The position numbers and the translations under genes were made by a program. From Ruminococcus sp. (GTDB lineage: Bacteria > Bacillota_A > Clostridia > Oscillospirales > Ruminococcaceae), in assembly GCF_024684275.1 (NCBI RefSeq), contig NZ_JAIKXF010000094.1, positions 1 through 44,061 of the forward strand: DNA of 44,061 bases, in the 5' to 3' direction. Below are positions 25,946 through 33,814 of this stretch, one piece after another. The notes below the pieces were generated by a model. The model saw only the letters and a program-made list of their open reading frames with translations. It did no database searches and had not been told where the DNA came from. Within the stretch, counting starts at the first letter, position 1. Every line of letters starts with the position of its first letter.

Positions 25946-28381
25946 GTGAAAAAAACATTCAGACAGATCATCGGCAGTGCCGTTACTGCATTAATGGCAG
26001 CTGCAAGCCTGTCTGCCGTTCATTCCGCAAACGCTGCCGATCAGCAGATAAAAGGAAATATCGGCGGCTATGACTACGAAATGTGGAACCAGAATGGTCA
26101 GGGACAGGTATCCATGACTCCTAAGGCAGGCTCTTTCACCTGCTCGTGGAGCAACGTCGATAACTTTCTCGCAAGCATGGGAAGAATTTACGACAGTCAG
26201 AAGAATTACAAGTATTTAAGTAACATCACCCTCTCTTATGATGTAGAGTTTACCCCCAGGGGCAATTCTTTTATGTACGTATACGGCTGGACGAGGAACC
26301 CTCTCACAGAGTATTATATCGTCGAAGGCTGGGGCGACTGGCGTCCGCCGGGAGGAAGCGGCGAAAAAAAGGGTACTATCGCCCTCAACGGAAATATATA
26401 TGATATCTGCAAGACTATGCGCTATAACCAGCCCTCTATTGATGGAACGGCTACATTTCCTCAATACTGGAGCGTTCGTCAGACCAGCGGCTCAAGGAAC
26501 AACGCCACAAACAACATGAAAGGCACCGTCGACGTATCAAAGCACTTTGATGCATGGTCAAAAGCAGGTCTTGATATGTCAGGAGCCCTTTACGAAGTTT
26601 CCCTCAACATAGAGGGCTTCAGATCCAGCGGCTCAGCCAATGTAAAGGGCATATCCTTCTATGGATACATTCCTGAACCGACTTCGGAATATACCACCGA
26701 GCCAACTACTGTTCCCGAGCCTCCCCAGCCCGACGAATATGGATATTTCTTCAGGGACGAATTTGATAACGGTATAGGGAACTGGCTGCCACGCGGAGGC
26801 ACTGTCGGTCTTACAGGTGCTGACGGCTTCAAAGGCACCGACGGCATAATTGTTTTAGACCGCATTGACGGCTGGAACGGCGCAGCTTTAGAGCTCGATC
26901 CTCTTGCGTTTACTCTGGGAAACACCTATAGCTTCGGCGCTCTCGTAAAGCAGAATTCCGAATCTTCAACAGCGATACGAATGACACTTCAGTACTCAGA
27001 CGGAGTCGAATATTGCTACGACACGATCGCGGAGGTAAATGCTCCTAAGGGTGAATGGGCAGATCTTTCCAATACATCTTACACTATCCCATCAGGTGCT
27101 TCAGAACTAACTCTGTGCATTGAAGCTCCCGACAGTCTTACTGATTTCTACATTGACAGCGCTTTCGGCGGCGTCAAGGACGCTCCTTCCATATCAGATG
27201 TCGGAGATCATACTGTCATTGTTCCCGGCAATGAGATAACAACTTCCACCACTGAATCAAAGAAGCACGTCATCGGTGACATCAACGGCGACGGCGTTAT
27301 AGATTCGTTTGATCTTGCTCCGCTCAGAAGAGGGATACTCAAAATGATGTCAGGCAGCGGCTCAACGCCTGCCAATGCCGATGTAAACGGCGACGGCGCA
27401 GTAAACGTCGCAGATCTGGTTCTTCTTCAGAAATATATCATCGGCAAAGAAAAAGCGTTCCCCGATCCTGTAACAACTACCACAACTAAGGCAGTTACTA
27501 CGACTACTCAGAAGATAGTTACCACAACTGTTTCTGCAACTACTTCAAGCTCGGGCAGAAACCTCAATGCCGATATACGCAAGGATATGCCTACTTCAGT
27601 TCCGGGTGGAAACGAAAAGAGCGGCGGCTGCAAGGTCGAGAAGAAGACATACAACTGCAAGTTCACAGGCGGTCAGAAGAGCTGTAACGTTATCCTGCCT
27701 CCTAACTACAATGCAAGCAAGCAGTACCCTGTAATGTACGTTCTCCACGGTATCGGCGGCAACGAAGGCAGCATGGTAAACGGCATGGGCGTTCAGGAGC
27801 TTCTTGCAGGTCTTATCGAAAACGGCAAGGCAGAGGAAATGATAATCGTTCTTCCAAGCCAGTACACCAGCAAGAACGGCAGCGGCGGCGGATTCGGCAT
27901 CAATCAGGAGGTCTGCGCTGCTTACGATAACTTCCTATATGACATCTCGGACAGCCTTATCCCGTTCATCGAGGCTAACTATCCCGTCAAAACAGGCAGA
28001 GAGAACCGCGCTATCACAGGCTTCTCAATGGGCGGACGCGAAGCTATCTACATCGGTCTTATGCGTCCCGACCTTTTCGCTTACGTTGGCGGAGCTTGTC
28101 CGGCACCCGGTATCACTCCCGGCAAGGATATGTTCATGGAGCACCCAGGCTGTATGACCGAGAGCGAAATGAAGTTCAGAGATGTTGGTCCTGAGCCGAA
28201 TGTATTCATGATAACCGGCGGTACAAACGACGGCGTCGTAGGTACATTCCCCAAGCAGTACAGTGATATCCTCACAAGAAACGGTGTCGACCACGTTTAC
28301 CAGTCTATCCCGGGCGGCGGACATGATGCAGGCTCTGTAAAGCCCCATCTGTACACCTTCATGAGATACGCATTCAAATAA
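25946..28381 (+). CDS. GH11-CBM22-dockerin-CE1 xylanase/esterase
   Basis: A secreted 811-residue enzyme. The GTG at 25946 is chosen, since AGGAG lies 8 nt ahead and the product begins MKKTFRQIIGSAV with a clean signal peptide ending SANAAD. GH11 xylanase spans about 32-240 with nucleophile E122 (TEYYIVEGWGDW) and acid/base E223 (NIEGFRSSGSANV). A CBM22-like domain (about 262-412) follows, then a dockerin (about 443-505) with two good calcium loops (GDINGDGVIDSFD, ADVNGDGAVNVAD), a Thr-rich linker and a CE1 esterase (about 540-811) with S694 in GFSMGG. It cuts xylan and removes ester groups. The order recalls R. flavefaciens 17 XynB as I remember it. Confidence 0.95.
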   Translation: MKKTFRQIIGSAVTALMAAASLSAVHSANAADQQIKGNIGGYDYEMWNQNGQGQVSMTPKAGSFTCSWSNVDNFLASMGRIYDSQKNYKYLSNITLSYDVEFTPRGNSFMYVYGWTRNPLTEYYIVEGWGDWRPPGGSGEKKGTIALNGNIYDICKTMRYNQPSIDGTATFPQYWSVRQTSGSRNNATNNMKGTVDVSKHFDAWSKAGLDMSGALYEVSLNIEGFRSSGSANVKGISFYGYIPEPTSEYTTEPTTVPEPPQPDEYGYFFRDEFDNGIGNWLPRGGTVGLTGADGFKGTDGIIVLDRIDGWNGAALELDPLAFTLGNTYSFGALVKQNSESSTAIRMTLQYSDGVEYCYDTIAEVNAPKGEWADLSNTSYTIPSGASELTLCIEAPDSLTDFYIDSAFGGVKDAPSISDVGDHTVIVPGNEITTSTTESKKHVIGDINGDGVIDSFDLAPLRRGILKMMSGSGSTPANADVNGDGAVNVADLVLLQKYIIGKEKAFPDPVTTTTTKAVTTTTQKIVTTTVSATTSSSGRNLNADIRKDMPTSVPGGNEKSGGCKVEKKTYNCKFTGGQKSCNVILPPNYNASKQYPVMYVLHGIGGNEGSMVNGMGVQELLAGLIENGKAEEMIIVLPSQYTSKNGSGGGFGINQEVCAAYDNFLYDISDSLIPFIEANYPVKTGRENRAITGFSMGGREAIYIGLMRPDLFAYVGGACPAPGITPGKDMFMEHPGCMTESEMKFRDVGPEPNVFMITGGTNDGVVGTFPKQYSDILTRNGVDHVYQSIPGGGHDAGSVKPHLYTFMRYAFK

Positions 28382-28401
28382 TGATATAGTTGATATATGA
28401 A

Positions 28402-28432
28402 GGGCAGTGCTTTATGCGCTGCCTTTCTTTTT
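28402..28432 (+). terminator. Terminator of GH11/CE1 gene
   Basis: GGCAGTGC (28403-28410) and GCGCTGCC (28416-28423) form an 8-bp stem with a TTTAT loop and are followed by TTTCTTTTT. Confidence 0.85.
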
Positions 28433-28443
28433 AACAAATTAAC

Positions 28444-28483
28444 AAAAGAAAAGCCATTTGAGCTTGATACACTCAAATGGCTT
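28444..28483 (-). terminator. Terminator of ABC transporter gene
   Basis: AAGCCATTTGAG and CTCAAATGGCTT form a 12-bp stem; on the minus strand it is followed by TTCTTTTG. It lies about 20 nt after the stop of the transporter gene. Confidence 0.82.
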
Positions 28484-28502
28484 ATATTATTAATAGTATA
28501 GC

Positions 28503-31502
28503 TTATTCTGTTCTGAGAGCCTCTACAGGATCCTTTCTTGCTGCAACACCCGACGGGATAAGTCCCGATATAAGTGTGAGAACCATGCTTATAACGATAA
28601 GCACGACAGCTCCTGCTACAGGAACATGAGCGCGGAGCGTATCAAGGCTGGTAACACTGTGGATTATACTGTTTATAGGGATAGTAAGAAGTACGGAAAC
28701 TCCGATACCCATAAGACCAGCCGCAAGACCTACAAGAAGAGTCTCTGCGTTGAAAACAGTTCTTACATTGTGCTTTGAAGCACCGATAGCTCTGAGGATA
28801 CCGATCTCTCGTGTTCTTTCAAGAACCGAGATATACGTGATGATTCCTATCATGATAGAGGAAACCACCAGCGAGATACCTACAAATGCAATGAGCAGGT
28901 AAGAAATACCGCTTATGATACCCGTGATAGATGACATGAGCAGAGCAACCATATCAGTATAGTGGATAACGTCCTGTTCCTTAGAGGTACCGTCATTGTA
29001 GCGCTTGATAGCGTCTGAAATGTCGTCCTTATCCTCAAAGCTCTTGACGTAAATGCGTATCATCGACGGATCGCTCTCATCAGCAACGCCGAGAAGCTTG
29101 AGGTTGTCATCGTAGGTGGAATCGGATATCTCCTCGGGAGTATATTTCTCGAAGATAAGTCCGTAGACCTCCTCGCTTATAGGAGCTGAGTCAAGCATTT
29201 TTGCCAGCTCTGCATTTGGAAGCGAACCGAGCTGTTCCTGAACAGTCTTAGCATACTGCTCTGCGATCTGAGTACGGATAGCCTCTTCCGCATAGCTCTT
29301 TACCTCATCATCGCTCATCTGTGACACGAAAGAGGTTACCTGTGAAGCGTCAACGCCAAGCTCTGCGGAATACATCTCCGTGATCTGGCTGATGAACTTG
29401 TTGCGGTCGAAATCCTTCATAGCCGCCTGCACCTGAGCATCTGCCTGCGCAGGATCGGGCTGCTCAGCCACAAGTCTGTAAATATCAGCCTTTGTGTCAG
29501 TGTCGGCACTCTTGATGAATTCCTTTGCTGTATCAGCCTTTTCCTTGGCTGTAGGAGCAACATAGTCATCTGTCATGAACTTGGTACCCGTAAGTACATC
29601 GTTCTCCTTGTCGTTCTGCTGAGACTTAACTATATCGCTGTTTCCGGTCTTTTCTATAACATAATCGGTCAGAGCGCTCGTATAGCACACATAGCCCTTG
29701 AGCATAGGCACCTTAACGTCCTCAGTAGGACGGATAAAACCAACTATCTTGATGTCGGTACCGATGTCTGCTGAATCAAAGAGGTAATCCAGACCTGTCT
29801 GAGTAGCTGTGATATCGTTGAAGCCGTTTCCTGACGGGTTCTTCTGATAATACTCACACGGAAGTATCATCTTGAACTTCTTGCCTGTTATCTCATCAAG
29901 GTTCCATTCAGTCTGTCCGTAGTCCCCGATCTCCTGATTGCTCATTACAGCCTTCAGCTTTTCAGTGAAGCCCTCCTGATCCTTGAGTCCCATAGCGTAA
30001 ACGATAATATCGGGGAGCTCATTGTTTCTGGTGAGAACGACCACTGCCTCATCATAATTCTCCGGCCATCTGCCGTTTACTACCTCATACTGCTCCTTGA
30101 CGATGTCACTTACAGGCTCGCCGTTTGTTCCGGGGAGCATTTCCTCCATGACATTGAGGCCAAATGCCTGCATTTCCATGCCTGCCATAGGATTATTCAT
30201 AGTAGCCGCCATTAAATCAGAGTCACTCATGCCTAAAGCCTTGCTGTACATATCCATGAAGTCGACCTTGATTATATCACCTGACGGAGTCTCGGTGAAC
30301 ACAGGCATTTTCACGTCGTACCTGTAGCCGATAGCCGTTGACTTTTCCTTGATGACGCTGTCTGTATCAAGGAAGGTCTTGAAATCCTTCATATTATTTA
30401 TCTGCTTAGCAGATGCATTGAAGGAGTTGAACATATCGTAGACCTGAGTATTTGCATACACCTTATCGTCCCTGAACTCACGGCTCTCATATTCCTTCTG
30501 GTTATTCATAAGAGCCTCTATCATACCCGAAGTATCGGTATTTTCGCGCATTATCTCAAGTGGATAAGATGAAAGAGTTTCCTCCTGAACATTGTCGATA
30601 TACTCATTGATACCCGTCGCAAGAGAAAGGATAAGTGCGATACCAATGATACCTATAGAACCTGCAAAGGCTGTGAGAATAGTTCTTCCTTTTTTGGTAA
30701 GCAGGTTATTGAGAGAAAGTGCAACAGCGGTGCCGAATGACATTGAAACGCGCTTTTTCTTTTCAGATTTCTCTTTTTTATCAGACTTTTCCTTTTTCTT
30801 CTTGTCCTTTTTAGCCTTTCCTGCATCAAAGGGAGCGCTGTCACCTGTGAGCTTTCCGTCCTTTATCTTGATGATACGTGTAGCGTACTGGTCAGCCAGC
30901 TCAGGGTTATGAGTTACCATAACTACCAGCTTATCCTTAGCTATCTCCTTGAGAAGCTCCATTACCTGTATGGAGGTCTCAGAATCGAGAGCGCCTGTAG
31001 GCTCATCGGCAAGAAGTATATCGGGATCATTTATGAGAGCACGTGCAATAGCAACACGCTGCATCTGACCGCCTGACATCTGATTTGGCTTTTTATGGAG
31101 CTGATCTCCCAAGCCCACCTTTCCAAGAGCCTCCTTAGCGCGTTTTCTGCGCTCGGACTTTGACACGCCGGAAATAGTGAGAGCAAGCTCAACGTTTGAT
31201 AATACTGTCTGATGCGGGATAAGGTTATAGCTCTGGAATATGAAACCGATAGAGTGGTTTCTGTAAGCGTCCCAGTCCCTGTCCTTGTACTCCTTAGTAG
31301 AAATTCCGTTGATCACGAGGTCGCCCGAGGTATAATGATCGAGGCCTCCGATGATGTTGAGAAGTGTGGTCTTACCGCAGCCTGAATGACCGAGTATAGC
31401 CACAAATTCGTTTTCGCGGAAAGTAACGCTGACTCCGTTGAGAGCCGTTACGACATTATCTCCGCTGCCGTACTTTTTAACTATGTCCTTTAACTGTAGC
31501 AC
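28503..31502 (-). CDS. Fused ABC ATPase / FtsX-type permease (MacB-like)
   Basis: A 999-residue membrane protein with an ATPase fused to a permease. The GTG at 31502 is chosen because AGGAGGGG lies 5 nt ahead and the product then starts MLQLKDIVKKYG. The ATPase (about 1-230) has Walker A GHSGCGKTTL, signature MSGGQMQRVAIARA and Walker B DILLADEPTGALDS. A Lys-rich linker leads to a first membrane helix (about 290-315), a large extracellular domain of about 480 residues, and three C-terminal helices ending in ARKDPVEALRTE, as in FtsX/MacB permeases. Such proteins act by mechanotransmission on envelope substrates such as peptides or lipoproteins; the substrate here is unknown. Confidence 0.93.
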   Translation of the reverse strand: MLQLKDIVKKYGSGDNVVTALNGVSVTFRENEFVAILGHSGCGKTTLLNIIGGLDHYTSGDLVINGISTKEYKDRDWDAYRNHSIGFIFQSYNLIPHQTVLSNVELALTISGVSKSERRKRAKEALGKVGLGDQLHKKPNQMSGGQMQRVAIARALINDPDILLADEPTGALDSETSIQVMELLKEIAKDKLVVMVTHNPELADQYATRIIKIKDGKLTGDSAPFDAGKAKKDKKKKEKSDKKEKSEKKKRVSMSFGTAVALSLNNLLTKKGRTILTAFAGSIGIIGIALILSLATGINEYIDNVQEETLSSYPLEIMRENTDTSGMIEALMNNQKEYESREFRDDKVYANTQVYDMFNSFNASAKQINNMKDFKTFLDTDSVIKEKSTAIGYRYDVKMPVFTETPSGDIIKVDFMDMYSKALGMSDSDLMAATMNNPMAGMEMQAFGLNVMEEMLPGTNGEPVSDIVKEQYEVVNGRWPENYDEAVVVLTRNNELPDIIVYAMGLKDQEGFTEKLKAVMSNQEIGDYGQTEWNLDEITGKKFKMILPCEYYQKNPSGNGFNDITATQTGLDYLFDSADIGTDIKIVGFIRPTEDVKVPMLKGYVCYTSALTDYVIEKTGNSDIVKSQQNDKENDVLTGTKFMTDDYVAPTAKEKADTAKEFIKSADTDTKADIYRLVAEQPDPAQADAQVQAAMKDFDRNKFISQITEMYSAELGVDASQVTSFVSQMSDDEVKSYAEEAIRTQIAEQYAKTVQEQLGSLPNAELAKMLDSAPISEEVYGLIFEKYTPEEISDSTYDDNLKLLGVADESDPSMIRIYVKSFEDKDDISDAIKRYNDGTSKEQDVIHYTDMVALLMSSITGIISGISYLLIAFVGISLVVSSIMIGIITYISVLERTREIGILRAIGASKHNVRTVFNAETLLVGLAAGLMGIGVSVLLTIPINSIIHSVTSLDTLRAHVPVAGAVVLIVISMVLTLISGLIPSGVAARKDPVEALRTE

Positions 31503-31566
31503 TGGATCCCCTCCTGTAAATATTTTTACCATAACCCCTTTATGCACATTAAATTTTCCACTTTTG

Positions 31567-31595
31567 ATTATAGCACTTTGACGAATAAATGTCAA
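31567..31595 (-). promoter_or_regulatory. Consensus promoter of the ABC transporter gene
   Basis: On the minus strand, TTGACA (31595-31590), a 17-nt spacer and TATAAT (31572-31567): perfect consensus. TTGAC and GTCAA flank 8 nt within it, a possible repressor site covering the -35. Confidence 0.82.
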
Positions 31596-31636
31596 TCATG
31601 TTGTAGGAAATTAACAATGGTTTCACACAGATTTCA

Positions 31637-31673
31637 CAAAAGAAAGGGACACTGTTTGTAGACAATGTCCCTT
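31637..31673 (-). terminator. Terminator of prs
   Basis: AAGGGACA (31644-31651) and TGTCCCTT (31666-31673) pair, followed on the minus strand by TTCTTTTGTG. It lies 7 nt after the prs stop. Confidence 0.85.
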
Positions 31674-31679
31674 GTTTTA

Positions 31680-32831
31680 TTACTTCATTCCGTACTTTCT
31701 GAGGAGATTATCGATCTTAATGTGAGGATCGATTATCTTGCTGATAGAAACGTCGTGATTGATAGCTTCAATGAAGTATGCGATATACTTTGAAACGTCT
31801 ACCTCGTGGAACCACGGTCTGCTGAGAAGCTCAGGTGTTCTGTAGGTAAGGTTTGTACCGAATACGCCGTCGATAATGCCGTCCTCATAAGCCTTGTCAA
31901 ACTTTTCAAGGCCGTTAGTGAAGATAGCATAAGTAGCATAAGCGAAGAATCTTCCTGCCTTCTTCTCCTTCAGAGCAGAAGCAACGTCAAGCATGGATTC
32001 GCCTGATGAAATGATGTCATCTGAAACGAAAATATCCTTGCCCTCGACAGGGTTTCCGAGATATTCATGAGCAACTATAGGATTGCGTCCGTTTACGATA
32101 GTTGAGTAGTCTCTTCTCTTGTAGAACATACCCATTTCAACGCCGAGAACGGAAGCATAGTACATATTTCTGTTGAGTGCTCCCTCATCAGGGCTGACTA
32201 CCATGAATTTATCCTTGCTGAAGCTTATATCCTTAACGTCCTTGAGCATTGCTTTAAGTACCTGATAAGTAGGCATTACGTTATCAAAGCCCATAAGCGG
32301 GATAGCGTTCTGAACTCTCGGATCGTGAGCATCAAATGTAACGATGTTTGATACGCCCATAGCCTCAAGCTCCTGAAGTGCGCAGGCACAGTCAAGTGAC
32401 TCGCGGTAGCTTCTTCTGTGCTGACGTCCGCCGTAAAGAGTAGGCATAATGACAGTTATACGGTGAGCCTTGCCGCTTGCAGCCTGTATTATTCTTTTAA
32501 GGTCCTGGAAGTGATCGTCAGGAGACATAGCGTTCTGCATTCCGAAGTAGTCATACTTTATGCTGTAGTTTCCGACATCAATGATTATGAAGAGATCCTT
32601 GCCGCGGATAGTTGACTTGATGAGACCTTTGCCGTCACCCGAAGAAAAACGGGGGCATTCGCTCTCAACGAGGAAAGAATCAACGTTGATACCGCCCTTG
32701 CCTGCCCAGTCAACGAGGTAATCGTCGATCTTCTTACCGAGCTCGGTAACGCTGTTCATAGCGATAATGCCGATAGGTGCGACATTTGAATCGCTGCCGA
32801 ATAAAATTTCACTTGAAGCTGTCATAAACAC
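31680..32831 (-). CDS. prs: Ribose-phosphate pyrophosphokinase, divergent long form
   Basis: A 383-residue PRPP synthetase-like protein. It has MPTLYGGRQHRRSYRESLDCACALQELEAMG, like the ATP-binding flexible loop of Prs, and VTFDAHDPRVQNAIP. The PRPP loop is a divergent SDDIISSGESMLDVA where standard enzymes have a DDxxDTGGT-type loop. Length exceeds the usual 315. The start is either GTG at 32831 or ATG at 32825; AAAGGAG lies upstream but a GC-rich hairpin (about 32839-32856) separates it from the start. It follows ppa on the same strand and supplies PRPP for purine, pyrimidine (including Upp) and other pathways. Confidence 0.9.
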   Translation of the reverse strand: MFMTASSEILFGSDSNVAPIGIIAMNSVTELGKKIDDYLVDWAGKGGINVDSFLVESECPRFSSGDGKGLIKSTIRGKDLFIIIDVGNYSIKYDYFGMQNAMSPDDHFQDLKRIIQAASGKAHRITVIMPTLYGGRQHRRSYRESLDCACALQELEAMGVSNIVTFDAHDPRVQNAIPLMGFDNVMPTYQVLKAMLKDVKDISFSKDKFMVVSPDEGALNRNMYYASVLGVEMGMFYKRRDYSTIVNGRNPIVAHEYLGNPVEGKDIFVSDDIISSGESMLDVASALKEKKAGRFFAYATYAIFTNGLEKFDKAYEDGIIDGVFGTNLTYRTPELLSRPWFHEVDVSKYIAYFIEAINHDVSISKIIDPHIKIDNLLRKYGMK

Positions 32832-32896
32832 TTTTTCCCGCGCAGATGCGCAGGATACTCCTTTCGCTTTTTAGTCACTTTCGGTCAGAGCATTGC

Positions 32897-33427
32897 TCAC
32901 TTGCAGAAATTCTCAATATATCGCTCGATATCCTCGGCAATAATCTGTTTTGCAATATCCGCATGATCGACCTCGTTTACGGCTGTTGTTTTGTTTTCAA
33001 GTTCCTTATAAACTGTGAAAAAATGTGTCATTTCATCAAATACGTGCTTTGGAAGCTCCTCGATATCCTTGTACATATTGTAATTAGGATCATCGAAGGG
33101 TATAGCGATGATCTTCTCATCGTGATGACCGTTGTCGAGCATTCTGATAACTCCGATAGGATAGCATCTTACCAGCGTAAGGGGCATGAGCTTTTCCGAG
33201 CAGAGAACAAGAACGTCAAGCGGATCATTGTCATCTGAGAAGGTTCTTGGGATAAATCCGTAGTTAGCGGGATAGTGGGTGGAAGTATAAAGAATGCGGT
33301 CCATTATTATGAGACCTGTCTCCTTATCAAGCTCATACTTGATCTTGCTTCCCTTGCCTATCTCGATAACAGCGATGAAATCATCGGGACTTATTCTTTT
33401 TGGACTGATCTTATGCCAAATATTCAT
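32897..33427 (-). CDS. ppa: Inorganic pyrophosphatase, family I
   Basis: Soluble pyrophosphatase of 176 residues from the ATG at 33427, preceded by CGGAGG. Family I markers: [30 protein letters not shown] and the metal site [11 protein letters not shown]. It removes the pyrophosphate made by phosphoribosyltransferases and polymerases. Upstream codons in this frame (to 33466) lack a better site. The ATG overlaps the stop of a 25-codon leader ORF (ATGA), which suggests coupled translation. prs follows 65 nt downstream. Confidence 0.95.
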   Translation of the reverse strand: MNIWHKISPKRISPDDFIAVIEIGKGSKIKYELDKETGLIIMDRILYTSTHYPANYGFIPRTFSDDNDPLDVLVLCSEKLMPLTLVRCYPIGVIRMLDNGHHDEKIIAIPFDDPNYNMYKDIEELPKHVFDEMTHFFTVYKELENKTTAVNEVDHADIAKQIIAEDIERYIENFCK

Positions 33428-33501
33428 AGGATTTCCTCCGCGGCGATCCGCCTGTGCTTCGGGCACAGTGGCGGAAATGATTTGATAAAGCCATTAAACA
33501 T
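33424..33501 (-). CDS. Putative 25-codon leader ORF overlapping ppa
   Basis: A short [13 protein letters not shown] followed by [15 protein letters not shown], lies between the ppa promoter and ppa. It has an AGGGG site 8 nt before its ATG and ends in ATGA shared with the ppa start. The mRNA can fold CTGTGC/GCACAG with flanking CCGC/GCGG, and GGAT/ATCC could enclose the ppa GGAGG site. It may be a leader peptide that couples or controls ppa translation. No homology is known to me. Confidence 0.45.
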   Translation of the reverse strand: MFNGFIKSFPPLCPKHRRIAAEEIL

Positions 33502-33521
33502 GACGTTATCCCCTACTAATT

Positions 33522-33549
33522 AGTATACCATTTTTTTGCGATTTGTCAA
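33522..33549 (-). promoter_or_regulatory. Promoter of ppa-prs
   Basis: On the minus strand, TTGACA (33549-33544), a 16-nt spacer and TATACT (33527-33522). It lies about 20 nt ahead of the leader ORF. Confidence 0.75.
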
Positions 33550-33713
33550 TATGACCATTCAATTTCAGCAAATCTGATAAATTATCCAAAAATCCCGAGT
33601 ATTTTTCGTCTTTTCGTCTTTAAATGCCAGAATATTTAACTATAATTCACCCGACTTATTACGAATATTAATAAATCGTAAATATATCCAATAAAAATCA
33701 TAATAAAAAGCTA
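33550..33713. other. AT-rich spacer between divergent ppa and GGDEF genes
   Basis: Very AT-rich DNA with no ORF that has a binding site. Promoters lie at each end. A TTATTACGAATATTAATAA palindrome-like stretch (33657-33675) is visible but unassigned. Confidence 0.4.
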
Positions 33714-33742
33714 TTGCTTTTTTATGTAAATTGTAGTAAAAT
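33714..33742 (+). promoter_or_regulatory. Promoter of the sensor-GGDEF gene
   Basis: TTGCTT (33714-33719), a 17-nt spacer and TAAAAT (33737-33742), a moderate match to sigma-A. Confidence 0.55.
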
Positions 33743-33814
33743 AGATGTATCTTATATCCATAAAAAAACAGAACATTCATTTGTAGAACAAAAAGAAAGA
33801 AGGAGGTATTGTCA

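Noticed and set aside
17374..28381. Cellulosome scaffoldin or cohesin gene near the dockerin enzymes
   Set aside because: No cohesin-like domain is visible in any ORF; the scaffold must be encoded elsewhere.
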